From Utricularia gibba (Eukaryota > Streptophyta > Magnoliopsida > Lamiales > Lentibulariaceae), in NCBI GenBank assembly GCA_002189035.1, contig NEEC01000338.1:1-22471 (forward strand): a stretch of 22,471 nucleotides of DNA, given 5' to 3'. Position 1 is the stretch's first letter, and each line of letters starts with the position of its first letter. Shown here one piece after another: positions 8,282-22,300 of this stretch. A program made the position numbers and the translations under genes. The notes beneath the pieces were generated by a model, which saw nothing but the letters and a program-made list of their open reading frames with translations, had not been told where the DNA came from and searched no databases.

Positions 8282-11200
8282 GGTATGATATGTGCAACAT
8301 GACTCATCACCGTTTGCAAGATATCCACTCGATACGAAGAGTGCACGAGGCCACCATGAGGTTGTGGCTAGGGACACACCCATCTTAAATGATCATCTCG
8401 AAATCAAATTTCACATCGTCCCATGAAAAATTCTTGCATGTCAAAAATCACATTCGCATCGAGTCAGGTGTCCCGAGTCACATTTTCGCGAATGTGGTGG
8501 CCACTTCGTTGCACATCTGAAGGCTAATATAAGGCAATCTTTCGAGCATTTGTGCAGCTCGGACGAACAAGTTCTCAACACGAAAGAAGACCGGCTCGGA
8601 ACGAGCTTCGAAACGGTATGATATGTGCAACATGACTCATCACCGTTTGCAAGATATCCACTCGATACCGAAGAGTGCACGAGGCCACCATGAGGTGTGG
8701 CTAGGGACACACCCTCTAAATGATCATCTCGAAATCCAAAATTTCACATCGTCCCATGAAATACATACGTCTTGCATGTCAAAAATCACATTCGCATCGA
8801 GTCAGGTGTCCCGAGTCACATTTTCGCGAATGTGGTGGCCACTTCGTTGCACATCTGAAGGCTAATATAAGGCAATCTTTCGAGCATTTGTGCAGCCTCG
8901 GACGAACAAGTTCTCAACACGAAAGAAGACCGGCTCGGAACGAGCTTCGAAACGGTATGATATGTGCAACATGACTCATCACCGAAGATATCCACTCGAT
9001 ACCGAAGAGTGCACGAGGCCACCATGAGGTGGTGGCTAGGGACACCCCTTAAATGATCATCTCGAAATCCAAAATTTCACATCGTCCATGAAATACATAC
9101 GTCTTGCATGTCAAAAATCACATTCGCATCGAGTCAGGTGTCCCGAGTCACATTTCGCGAATGTGGTGGCCACTTCGTTGCACATCTGAAGGCTAATATA
9201 AGGCAATCTTTCGAGCATTTGTGCAGCCTCGGACGAACAAGTTCTCAACACGAAAGAAGACCGCTCGGAACGAGCTTCGAAACGGTATGATATGTGCAAC
9301 ATGACTCATCACCGTTCGCAAGATATCCACTCGATACCGAAGAGTGCACGAGGCCACCATGAGTGTGGCTAGGGACACACCCTTAAATGATCATCTCGAA
9401 ATCCAAAATTTCACATCGTCCCATGAAATACATATTTGCATGTCAAAAATCACATTCGCATCGAGTCAGGTGTCCCGGTTTTCGCGAATGTGGTGGCCAC
9501 TTCGTTGCACATCTGAAGGCTAATATAAGGCAATCTTTCGAGCATTTGTGCAGCCTCGGACGAACAAGTTCTCAACACGAAAGAAGACCGGCTCGGAACG
9601 AGCTTCGAAACGGTATGATATGTGCAACATGACTCATCACCGTTCGCAAGATATCCACTCGATACCGAAGAGTGCGAGGCCACCATGAGGTGTGGCTAGG
9701 GACACACCCATTAAATGATCATCTCGAAATCCAAATTTCACATCGTCCCATGAAATACATACGTCTTGCATGTCAAAAATCACATTCGCATCGAGTCAGG
9801 TGTCCCGAGTCACATTTTCGCGAATGTGGTGGCCACTTCGTTGCACATCTGAAGGCTAATATAAGGCAATCTTTCGAGCATTTGTGCCTCGGACGAACAA
9901 GTTCTCAACACGAAAGAAGACGGCTCGGAACGAGCTTCGAAACGGTATGATATGTGCAACATGACTCATCACCATTTGAAGATATCCACTCGATACGAAG
10001 AGTGCACGAGGCCACCATGAGGTGTGGCTAGGGACACACCCATCTTAAATGATCATCTCGAAATCCAAAATTTCACATCGTCCCATGAAATACATACGTC
10101 TTGCATGTCAAAAATCACATTCGCATCGAGTCAGGTGTCCCGAGTCACATTTTCGCGAATGTGGTGGCCACTTCGTTGCACATCTGAAGGCTAATATAAG
10201 GCAATCTTTCGAGCATTTGTGCAGCCTCGGACGAACAAGTTCTCAACACGAAAGAAGACCGGCTCGGAACGAGCTTCGAAACGGTATGATATGTGCAACA
10301 TGACTCATCACCGTTCGCAAGATATCCACTCGATACCGAAGAGTGCACGAGGCCACCATGAGGTGGTGGCTAGGACACACCCTTAAATGATCATCTCGAA
10401 ATCCAAAATTTCACATCGTCCATGAAATACATACGTCTTGCATGTCAAAAATCACATTCGCATCGAGTCAGGTGTCCCGAGTCACATTTCGCGAATGTGG
10501 TGGCCACTTCGTTGCACATCTGAAGCTAATATAAGGCAATCTTTCGAGCATTTGTGCAGCTCGGACGAACAAGTTCTCAACACGAAAGAAGACCGGCTCG
10601 GAACGAGCTTCGAAACGGTATGATATGTGCAACATGACTCATCACCGTTCGCAAGATATCCACTCGATACCGAAGAGTGCACGAGGCCACCATGAGGTGG
10701 TGGCTAGGGACACACCTAAATGATCATCTCGAAATCAAAATTTCACATCGTCCCATGAAATAATACGTCTTGCATGTCAAAAATCACATTCGCATCGAGT
10801 CAGGTGTCCCGAGTCACATTTCGCGAATGTGGTGGCCACTTCGTTGCACATCTGAAGGCTAATATAAGGCAATCTTTCGAGCATTTGTGCAGCCTCGGAC
10901 GAACAAGTTCTCAACACGAAAGAAGACCGGCTCGGAACGAGCTTCGAAACGGTATGATATGTGCAACATGACTCATCACCGTTCGCAAGATATCCACTCG
11001 ATACCGAAGAGTGCACGAGGCCACCATGAGGTGGTGGCTAGGGACACACCTTAAATGATCATCTCGAAATCCAAAATTTCACATCGTCCATGAAATACAT
11101 ACGTCTTGCATGTCAAAAATCACATTCGCATCGAGTCAGGTGTCCCGAGTCACATTTTCGCGAATGTGGTGGCCACTTCGTTGCACATCTGAAGGCTAAT

Positions 11201-12956
11201 ATAAGGCAATCTTTCGAGCATTTGTGCAGCCTCGGACGAACAAGTTCTCAACACGAAAGAAGACCGGCTCGGAACGAGCTTCGAACGGTATGATATGTGC
11301 AACATGACTCATCACCGTTCGCAAGATATCCACTCGATACCGAAGAGTGCACGAGGCCACCATGAGGTGTGCTAGGGACACACCTTAAATGATCATCTCG
11401 AAATCCAAAATTTACATCGTCCCATGAAATACATACGTCTTGCATGTCAAAAATCACATTCGCATCGAGTCAGGTGTCCCGAGTCACATTTCGCGAACGT
11501 GGTGGCCACTTCGTTGCACATCTGAAGGCTAATATAAGGCAATCTTTCGAGCATTTGTGCAGCCTCGGACGAACAAGTTCTCAACACGAAAGAAGACCGG
11601 CTCGGAACGAGCTTCGAAACGGTATGATATGTGCAACATGACATCACCGTTCGCAAGATATCCACTCGATACCGAAGAGTGCACGAGGCCACCATGAGGT
11701 GTGGCTAGGGACACACCCTTAAATGATCATCTCGAAATCCAAAATTTCACATCGTCCCATGAAATACATACGTCTTGCATGTCAAAAATCACATTCGCAT
11801 CGAGTCAGGTGTCCCGAGTCACATTTTCGCGAATGTGGTGGCCACTTCGTTGCACATCTGAAGGCTAATATAAGGCAATCTTTCGAGCATTTGTGCAGCC
11901 TCGGACGAACAAGTTCTCAACACGAAAGAAGACGGCTCGGAACGAGCTTCGAAACGGTATGATATGTGCAACATGACTCATCACCGTTTGCAAGATATCC
12001 ACTCGATACCGAAGAGTGCACGAGGCCACCATGAGGTGTGGCTAGGACACACCTTAAATGATCATCTCGAAATCCAAATTTCACATCGTCCCATGAAATA
12101 CATACGTCTTGCATGTCAAAAATCACATTCGCATCGAGTCAGGTGTCCGAGTCACATTTTCGCGAATGTGGTGGCCACTTCGTTGCACATCTGAAGGCTA
12201 ATATAAGGCAATCTTTCGAGCATTTGTGCAGCCTCGGACGAACAAGTTCAACACGAAAGAACCGGCTCGGAACGAGCTTCGAAACGGTATGATATGTGCA
12301 ACATGACTCATCACCGTTCGCAAGATATCCACTCGATACCGAAGAGTGCACGAGGCCACCATGAGGTGTGGCTAGGGACACACCCATCTTAAATGATCAT
12401 CTCGAAATCCAAATTTTCACATCGTCCCATGAAACATACGTCTTGCATGTCAAAAATCACATTCGCATCGAGTCAGGTGTCCCGAGTCACATTTTCGCGA
12501 ATGTGGTGGCCACTTCGTTGCACATCTGAAGGCTAATATAAGGCAATCTTTCGAGCATTTGTGCAGCCTCGGACGAACAAGTTCTCAACACGAAAGAAGA
12601 CCGGCTCGGAACGAGCTTCGAAACGGTATGATATGTGCAACATGACTCATCACAAAGATATCCACTCGATACGAAGAGTGCACGAGGCCACCATGAGGTG
12701 GTGGCTAGGGACACACCCTTAAATGATCATCTCGAAATCCAAAATTTCACATCGTCCCATGAAATACATACGTCTTGCATGTCAAAAATCACATTCGCAT
12801 CGAGTCAGGTGTCCCGAGTCACATTTTCGCGAATGTGGTGGCCACTTCGTTGCACATCTGAAGGCTAATATAAGGCAATCTTTCGAGCATTTGTGCAGCC
12901 TCGGACGAACAAGTTCTCAACACGAAAGAAGACCGGCTCGGAACGAGCTTCGAAAC
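8282..12956 (+). repeat. Copies 26-39: regular block with several variant-class units
   Basis: Fourteen copies of 328-339 bp. Variant-class or partly variant copies start at 8282 (tttgcaag, ggttgtggc, catctta), 8615 (tttgcaag, cctctaaa), 9944 (catttgaag, catctta), 11956 (tttgcaag, ctaggacac) and 12286 (catctta). Copy 29 (9284-9611) has the run cccggttttcg where cccgagtcacattttcg is expected, a loss of about 7 bp. Copy 38 (12286-12624) has ccaaattttcac, shifting the A/T balance of the ccaaaatttcac segment. No gene or foreign insertion is visible. Confidence 0.88.
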
Positions 12957-13293
12957 GGTATGATATGTGCAACATGACTCATCACCGTTCGCAAGATATC
13001 CACTCGATACCGAAGAGTGCACGAGGCCACCATGAGGTTGTGGCTAGGGACACACCTTAAATGATCATCTCGAAATCCAAAATTTCACATCGTCCATGAA
13101 ATACATACGTCTTGCATGTCAAAAATCACATTCGCATCGAGTCAGGTGTCCCGAGTCACATTTTCGCGAATGTGGTGGCCACTTCGTTGCACATCTGAAG
13201 GCTAATATAAGGCAATCTTTCGAGCATTTGTGCAGCCTCGGACGAACAAGTTCTCAACACGAAAGAAGACCGGCTCGGAACGAGCTTCGAAAC
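12957..13293 (+). repeat. Copy 40: monomer joining two blocks
   Basis: A 337-bp copy close to the reference, with ggttgtggc, caccttaaatg and gtccatg. It precedes the first copy of candidate higher-order unit A. It shares ggttgtggc with its right neighbour, as also happens at 15309/15652, 17670/18009 and 21037/21367. Confidence 0.85.
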
Positions 13294-15308
13294 GGTATGA
13301 TATGTGCAACATGACTCATCACCGTTCGCAAGATATCACTCGATACCGAAGAGTGCACGAGGCACCATGAGGTTGTGGCTAGGGACACACCATCTTAAAT
13401 GATCATCTCGAAATCCAAATTTCACATCGTCCCATGAAATACATACGTCTTGCATGTCAAAAATCACATTCGCATCGAGTCAGGTGTCCCGAGTCACATT
13501 TTCGCGAATGTGGTGGCCACTTCGTTGCACATCTGAAGGCTAATATAAGGCAATCTTTCGAGCATTTGTGCCTCCTCGGACGAACAAGTTCTCAACACGA
13601 AAAAAAGACCGGCTCGGAACGAGCTTCGAAACGGTATGATATGTGCAACATGACTCATCACCGTTTGCAAGATATCCACTCGATACCGAAGAGTGCACGA
13701 GGCCACCATGAGGTGTGGCTAGGACACCCATCTTAAATGATCATCTCGAAATCCAAATTTCACATCGTCCATGAAATACATACGTCTTGCATGTCAAAAA
13801 TCACATTCGCATCGAGTCAGGTGTCCGAGTCACATTTTCGCGAATGTGGTGGCCACTTCGTTGCACATCTGAAGGCTAATATAAGGCAATCTTTCGAGCA
13901 TTTGTGCAGCCTCGGACGAACAAGTTCTCAACACGAAAGAAGACCGGCTCGGAACGAGCTTCGAAACGGTATGATATGTGCAACATGACTCATCACCGTT
14001 CGCAAGATATCCACTCGATACCGAAGAGTGCACGAGGCCACCATGAGGTGGTGGCTAGGGACACACCCAAATGATCATCTCGAAATCCAAAATTTCACAT
14101 CGTCCCATGAAATACATACGTCTTGCATGTCAAAAATCACATTCGCATCGAGTCAGGTGTCCCGAGTCACATTTCGCGAATGTGGTGGCCACTTCGTTGC
14201 ACATCTGAAGGCTAATATAAGGCAATCTTTCGAGCATTTGTGCAGCTCGGACGAACAAGTTCTCAACACGAAAGAAGACCGGCTCGGAACGAGCTTCGAA
14301 ACGGTATGATATGTGCAACATGACTCATCACCGTTCGCAAGATATCCACTCGATACCGAAGAGTGCACGAGGCCACCATGAGGTGTGGCTAGGGACACAC
14401 CCTTAAATGATCATCTCGAAATCCAAAATTTCACATCGTCCCATGAAATACATACGTCTTGCATGTCAAAAATCACATTCGCATCGAGTCAGGTGTCCCG
14501 AGTCACATTTTCGCGAATGTGGTGGCCACTTCGTTGCACATCTGAAGGCTAATATAAGGCAATCTTTCGAGCATTTGTGCAGCTCGGACGAACAAGTTCT
14601 CAACACGAAAGAAGACCGGCTCGGAACGAGCTTCGAAACGGTATGATATGTGCAACATGACTCATCACCGTTCGCAAGATATCCACTCGATACCGAAGAG
14701 TGCACGAGGCCACCATGAGGTGGTGGCTAGGGACACACCCTTAAATGATCATCTCGAAATCCAAATTTCACATCGTCCATGAAATACATACGTCTTGCAT
14801 GTCAAAAATCACATTCGCATCGAGTCAGGTGTCCCGAGTCACATTTCGCGAATGTGGTGGCCACTTCGTTGCACATCTGAAGGCTAATATAAGGCAATCT
14901 TTCGAGCATTTGTGCAGCCTCGGACGAACAAGTTCTCAACACGAAAGAAGACCGGCTCGGAACGAGCTTCGAAACGGTATGATATGTGCAACATGACTCA
15001 TCACCGTTCGCAAGATATCCACTCGATACCGAAGAGTGCACGAGGCCACCATGAGGTGTGGCTAGGGACACACCTAAATGATCATCTCGAAATCCAAAAT
15101 TTCACATCGTCCATGAAATACATACGTCTTGCATGTCAAAAATCACATTCGCATCGAGTCAGGTGTCCCGAGTCACATTTTCGCGAATGTGGTGGCCACT
15201 TCGTTGCACATCTGAAGGCTAATATAAGGCAATCTTTCGAGCATTTGTGCAGCCTCGGACGAACAAGTTCTCAACACGAAAAGACCGGCTCGGAACGAGC
15301 TTCGAAAC
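13294..15308 (+). repeat. Candidate higher-order unit A: copies 41-46, about 2.0 kb
   Basis: Six monomers. The first (13294) ends with gtgcctcctcgg followed by a long A run before gacc. The second (13633) is variant class: tttgcaag, ctaggacac, catctta and ccaaattt. The third (13968) has three T before CGCGAA and gcagctcgg. The following copies are closer to the reference. The next gtgcctcctcgg copy begins at 15309, six monomers later. The boundaries are my assignment, made by placing the gcctcctcgg copy first. Confidence 0.5.
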
Positions 15309-17331
15309 GGTATGATATGTGCAACATGACTCATCACCGTTCGCAAGATATCCACTCGATACCGAAGAGTGCACGAGGCCACCATGAGGTTGTGGCTAGG
15401 GACACACCATGGCATCTTAAATGATCATCTCGAAATCCAAATTTCACATCGTCCATGAAATACATACGTCTTGCATGTCAAAAATCACATTCGCATCGAG
15501 TCAGGTGTCCCGAGTCACATTTTCGCGAATGTGGTGGCCACTTCGTTGCACATCTGAAGGCTAATATAAGGCAATCTTTCGAGCATTTGTGCCTCCTCGG
15601 ACGAACAAGTTCTCAACACGAAAGAAGACCGGCTCGGAACGAGCTTCGAACGGTATGATATGTGCAACATGACTCATCACCAAGATATCCACTCGATACC
15701 GAAGAGTGCACGAGGCCACCATGAGGTTGTGGCTAGGACACACCCATCTTAAATGATCATCTCGAAATCCAAATTTCACATCGTCCCATGAAATACATAC
15801 GTCTTGCATGTCAAAAATCACATTCGCATCGAGTCAGGTGTCCCGAGTCACATTTTCGCGAATGTGGTGGCCACTTCGTTGCACATCTGAAGGCTAATAT
15901 AAGGCAATCTTTCGAGCATTTGTGCAGCTTCGGACGAACAAGTTCTCAACACGAAAGAAGACCGGCTCGGAACGAGCTTCGAAACGGTATGATATGTGCA
16001 ACATGACTCATCACCGTTCGCAAGATATCCACTCGATACCGAAGAGTGCACGAGGCCACCATGAGGTGGTGGCTAGGGACACACCCTTAAATGATCATCT
16101 CGAAATCCAAAATTTCACATCGTCCCATGAAATACATACGTCTTGCATGTCAAAAATCACATTCGCATCGAGTCAGGTGTCCCGAGTCACATTTCGCGAA
16201 TGTGGTGGCACTTCGTTGCACATCTGAAGGCTAATAAGGCAATCTTTCGAGCATTTGTGCAGCCTCGGACGAACAAGTTCTCAACACGAAAGAAGACCGG
16301 CTCGGAACGAGCTTCGAAACGGTATGATATGTGCAACATGACTCATCACCGTTCGCAAGATATCCACTCGATACCGAAGAGTGCACGAGGCCACCATGAG
16401 GTGGTGGCTAGGGACACACCCTTAAATGATCATCTCGAAATCCAAAATTTCACATCGTCCCATGAAATACATACGTCTTGCATGTCAAAAATCACATTCG
16501 CATCGAGTCAGGTGTCCCGAGTCACATTTCGCGAATGTGGTGGCCACTTCGTTGCACATCTGAAGCTAATATAAGGCAATCTTTCGAGCATTTGTGCAGC
16601 TCGGACGAACAAGTTCTCAACACGAAAGAAGACCGGCTCGGAACGAGCTTCGAAACGGTATGATATGTGCAACATGACTCATCACCGTTCGCAAGATATC
16701 CACTCGATACCGAAGAGTGCACGAGGCCACCATGAGGTGGTGGCTAGGGACACACCCTTAAATGATCATCTCGAAATCCAAATTTCACATCGTCCCATGA
16801 AATACATACGTCTTGCATGTCAAAAATCACATTCGCATCGAGTCAGGTGTCCCGAGTCACATTTTCGCGAATGTGGTGGCCACTTCGTTGCACATCTGAA
16901 GGCTAATATAAGGCAATCTTTCGAGCATTTGTGCAGCCTCGGACGAACAAGTTCTCAACACGAAAGAAGACCGGCTCGGAACGAGCTTCGAAACGGTATG
17001 ATATGTGCAACATGACTCATCACCGTTCGCAAGATATCCACTCGATACCGAAGAGTGCACGAGGCCACCATGAGGTGGTGGCTAGGGACACACCTTAAAT
17101 GATCATCTCGAAATCCAAAATTTCACATCGTCCATGAAATACATACGTCTTGCATGTCAAAAATCACATTCGCATCGAGTCAGGTGTCCCGAGTCACATT
17201 TTCGCGAATGTGGTGGCCACTTCGTTGCACATCTGAAGGCTAATATAAGGCAATCTTTCGAGCATTTGTGCAGCCTCGGACGAACAAGTTCTCAACACGA
17301 AAGAAGACCGGCTCGGAACGAGCTTCGAAAC
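15309..17331 (+). repeat. Candidate higher-order unit B: copies 47-52, about 2.0 kb
   Basis: Six monomers in the same order of markers as unit A. The first (15309, 343 bp) has ggttgtggc, ccatggcatctta, ccaaattt and gtgcctcctcgg. The second (15652) has ctaggacac, catctta, ccaaattt and gcagcttcgg; it has lost the bases that would distinguish ttcgc from tttgc. The third (15986) has three T before CGCGAA, as in unit A. The fourth (16321) has gcagctcgg, as does the fourth of unit A. Agreement is partial and small indels blur it. Confidence 0.5.
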
Positions 17332-19352
17332 GGTATGATATGTGCAACATGACTCATCACCGTTCGCAAGATATCCACTCGATACCGAAGAGTGCACGAG
17401 GCCACCATGAGGTGGTGGCTAGGGACACACCCTTAAATGATCATCTCGAAATCCAAAATTTCACATCGTCCATGAAATACATACGTTTGCATGTCAAAAA
17501 TCACATTCGCATCGAGTCAGGTGTCCCGAGTCACATTTTCGCGAATGTGGTGGCCACTTCGTTGCACATCTGAAGGCTAATATAAGGCAATCTTTCGAGC
17601 ATTTGTGCCTCCTCGGACGAACAAGTTCTCAACACGAAAGAAAGACCGGCTCGGAACGAGCTTCGAAACGGTATGATATGTGCAACATGACTCATCACCG
17701 TTTGCAAGATATCCACTCGATACCGAAGAGTGCACGAGGCCACCATGAGGTTGTGGCTAGGACACACCATCTTAAATGATCATCTCGAAATCCAAAATTT
17801 CACATCGTCCATGAAATACATACGTCTTGCATGTCAAAAATCACATTCGCATCGAGTCAGGTGTCCCGAGTCACATTTTCGCGAATGTGGTGGCCACTTC
17901 GTTGCACATCTGAAGGCTAATATAAGGCAATCTTTCGAGCATTTGTGCCTCCTCGGACGAACAAGTTCTCAACACGAAAGAAGACCGGCTCGGAACGAGC
18001 TTCGAAACGGTATGATATGTGCAACATGACTCATCACCGTTCGCAAGATATCCACTCGATACCGAAGAGTGCACGAGGCCACCATGAGGTTGTGGCTAGG
18101 GACACACCCTTAAATGATCATCTCGAAATCCAAATTTTCACATCGTCCCATGAAATACATACGTCTTGCATGTCAAAAATCACATTCGCATCGAGTCAGG
18201 TGTCCCGAGTCACATTTTCGCGAATGTGGTGGCCACTTCGTTGCACATCTGAAGGCTAATATAAGGCAATCTTTCGAGCATTTGTGCAGCTTCGGACGAA
18301 CAAGTTCTCAACACGAAAGAAGACCGGCTCGGAACGAGCTTCGAAACGGTATGATATGTGCAACATGACTCATCACCGTTCGCAAGATATCCACTCGATA
18401 CCGAAGAGTGCACGAGGCCACCATGAGGTGGTGGCTAGGGACACACCTTAAATGATCATCTCGAAATCCAAAATTTCACATCGTCCATGAAATACATACG
18501 TCTTGCATGTCAAAAATCACATTCGCATCGAGTCAGGTGTCCCGAGTCACATTTCGCGAATGTGGTGGCCACTTCGTTGCACATCTGAAGGCTAATATAA
18601 GGCAATCTTTCGAGCATTTGTGCAGCCTCGGACGAACAAGTTCTCAACACGAAAGAAGACCGGCTCGGAACGAGCTTCGAAACGGTATGATATGTGCAAC
18701 ATGACTCATCACCGTTCGCAAGATATCCACTCGATACCGAAGAGTGCACGAGGCCACCATGAGGTGTGGCTAGGACACACCCTTAAATGATCATCTCGAA
18801 ATCCAAAATTTCACATCGTCCCATGAAATACATACGTCTTGCATGTCAAAAATCACATTCGCATCGAGTCAGGTGTCCCGAGTCACATTTTCGCGAATGT
18901 GGTGGCCACTTCGTTGCACATCTGAAGGCTAATATAAGGCAATCTTTCGAGCATTTGTGCAGCCTCGGACGAACAAGCCTCACACGAAAGAAGACCGGCT
19001 CGGAACGAGCTTCGAAACGGTATGATATGTGCAACATGACTCATCACCGTTCGCAAGATATCCACTCGATACCGAAGAGTGCACGAGGCCACCATGAGGT
19101 GTGGCTAGGGACACACCCTTAAATGATCATCTCGAAATCAAATTTTCACATCGTCCATGAAATACATACGTCTTGCATGTCAAAAATCACATTCGCATCG
19201 AGTCAGGTGTCCCGAGTCACATTTCGCGAATGTGGTGGCCACTTCGTTGCACATCTGAAGGCTAATATAAGGCAATCTTTCGAGCATTTGTGCAGCTCGG
19301 ACGAACAAGTTCTCAACACGAAAGAAGACCGGCTCGGAACGAGCTTCGAAAC
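17332..19352 (+). repeat. Candidate higher-order unit C: copies 53-58, about 2.0 kb
   Basis: The first copy (17332) carries gtgcctcctcgg and an enlarged A-rich run (gaaagaaagacc). The second (17670) is variant class (tttgcaag, ggttgtggc, ctaggacac, ccatctta) and also keeps gtgcctcctcgg. The third (18009) has ggttgtggc, ccaaattttcac and gcagcttcgg. The next variant-class copy starts at 19353, five copies after 17670, so the spacing has slipped by one relative to units A and B. Confidence 0.45.
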
Positions 19353-22300
19353 GGTATGATATGTGCAACATGACTCATCACCGTTTGCAAGATATCCACT
19401 CGATACCGAAGAGTGCACGAGGCCACCATGAGGTGTGGCTAGGACACACCCTCTTAAATGATCATCTCGAAATCCAAAATTTCACATCGTCCCATGAAAT
19501 ACATACGTCTTGCATGTCAAAAATCACATTCGCATCGAGTCAGGTGTCCCGAGTCACATTTTCGCGAATGTGGTGGCCACTTCGTTGCACATCTGAAGGC
19601 TAATATAAGGCAATCTTTCGAGCATTTGTGCAGCTTCGGACGAACAAGTTCTCAACACGAAAGAAGACCGGCTCGGAACGAGCTTCGAAACGGTATGATA
19701 TGTGCAACATGACTCATCACCGTTCGCAAGATATCCACTCGATACCGAAGAGTGCACGAGGCCACCATGAGGTGGTGGCTAGGGACACACCCTTAAATGA
19801 TCATCTCGAAATCCAAATTTCACATCGTCCCATGAAATACATACGTCTTGCATGTCAAAAATCACATTCGCATCGAGTCAGGTGTCCCGAGTCACATTTC
19901 GCGAATGTGGTGGCCACTTCGTTGCACATCTGAAGGCTAATATAAGGCAATCTTTCGAGCATTTGTGCAGCCTCGGACGAACAAGTTCTCAACACGAAAG
20001 AAGACCGGCTCGGAACGAGCTTCGAACGGTATGATATGTGCAACATGACTCATCACCGTTCGCAAGATATCCACTCGATACCGAAGAGTGCACGAGGCCA
20101 CCATGAGGTGGTGGCTAGGGACACATTAAATGATCATCTCGAAATCCAAAATTTCACATCGTCCATGAAATACATACGTCTTGCATGTCAAAAATCACAT
20201 TCGCATCGAGTCAGGTGTCCCGAGTCACATTTTCGCGAATGTGGTGGCCACTTCGTTGCACATCTGAAGGCTAATATAAGGCAATCTTTCGAGCATTTGT
20301 GCAGCCTCGGACGAACAAGTTCTCAACACGAAAGAAGACCGGCTCGGAACGAGCTTCGAAACGGTATGATATGTGCAACATGACTCATCACCGTTCGCAA
20401 GATATCCACTCGATACCGAAGAGTGCACGAGGCCACCATGAGGTGGTGGCTAGGGACACACCCTTAAATGATCATCTCGAAATCCAAAATTTCACATCGT
20501 CCCATGAAATACATACGTCTTGCATGTCAAAAATCACATTCGCATCGAGTCAGGTGTCCCGAGTCACATTTCGCGAATGTGGTGGCCACTTCGTTGCACA
20601 TCTGAAGGCTAATATAAGGCAATCTTTCGAGCATTTGTGCAGCCTCGGACGAACAAGTTCTCAACACGAAAGAAGACCGGCTCGGAACGAGCTTCGAAAC
20701 GGTATGATATGTGCAACATGACTCATCACCGTTCGCAAGATATCCACTCGATACCGAAGAGTGCACGAGGCCACCATGAGGTGGTGGCTAGGGACACACT
20801 TAAATGATCATCTCGAAATCCAAAATTTCACATCGTCCCATGAAATACATACGTCTTGCATGTCAAAAATCACATTCGCATCGAGTCAGGTGTCCCGAGT
20901 CACATTTTCGCGAATGTGGTGGCCACTTCGTTGCACATCTGAAGGCTAATATAAGGCAATCTTTCGAGCATTTGTGCAGCCTCGGACGAACAAGTTCTCA
21001 ACACGAAAGAAGACCGCTCGGAACGAGCTTCGAAACGGTATGATATGTGCAACATGACTCATCACCGTTCGCAAGATATCCACTCGATACCGAAGAGTGC
21101 ACGAGGCCACCATGAGGTTGTGGCTATGCATCTTAAATGATCATCTCGAAATCCAAATTTCACATCGTCACATGAAATACATACGTCTTGCATGTCAAAA
21201 ATCACATTCGCATCGAGTCAGGTGTCCCGAGTCACATTTTCGCGAATGTGGTGGCCACTTCGTTGCACATCTGAAGGCTAATATAAGGCAATCTTTGAGC
21301 ATTTGTGCAGCCTCGGACGAACAAGTTCTCACACGAAAAAGACCGGCTCGGAACGAGCTTCGAAACGGTATGATATGTGCAACATGACTCATCACCGTTC
21401 GCAAGATATCCACTCGATACCGAAGAGTGCACGAGGCCACCATGAGGTTGTGGCTAGGGACACACCCATCTTAAATGATCATCTCGAAATCCAAAATTTC
21501 ACATCGTCCCATGAAATACATACGTCTTGCATGTCAAAAATCACATTCGCATCGAGTCAGGTGTCCCGAGTCACATTTTCGCGAATGTGGTGGCCACTTC
21601 GTTGCACATCTGAAGGCTAATATAAGGCAATCTTTCGAGCATTTGTGCAGCCTCGGACGAACAAGTTCTCAACACGAAAGAAGACCGGCTCGGAACGAGC
21701 TTCGAAACGGTATGATATGTGCAACATGACTCATCACCGTTCGCAAGATATCCACTCGATACCGAAGAGTGCACGAGGCCACCATGAGGTGGTGGCTAGG
21801 GACACACCCTTAAATGATCATCTCGAAATCCAAAATTTCACATCGTCCCATGAAATACATACGTCTTTGCATGTCAAAAATCACATTCGCATCGAGTCAG
21901 GTGTCCCGAGTCACATTTTCGCGAATGTGGTGGCCACTTCGTTGCACATCTGAAGCTAATATAAGGCAATCTTTCGAGCATTTGTGCAGCTTCGGACGAA
22001 CAAGTTCTCAACACGAAAGAAGACCGGCTCGGAACGAGCTTCGAAACGGTATGATATGTGCAACATGACTCATCACCGTTCGCAAGATATCCACTCGATA
22101 CCGAGAGTGCACGAGGCCACCATGAGGTGGTGGCTAGGGACACCCTTAAATGATCATCTCGAAATCCAAAATTTCACATCGTCCCATGAAATACATACGT
22201 CTTGCATGTCAAAAATCACATTCGCATCGAGCAGGTGTCCCGAGTCACATTTCGCGAATGTGGTGGCCACTTCGTTGCACATCTGAAGGCTAATATAAGG

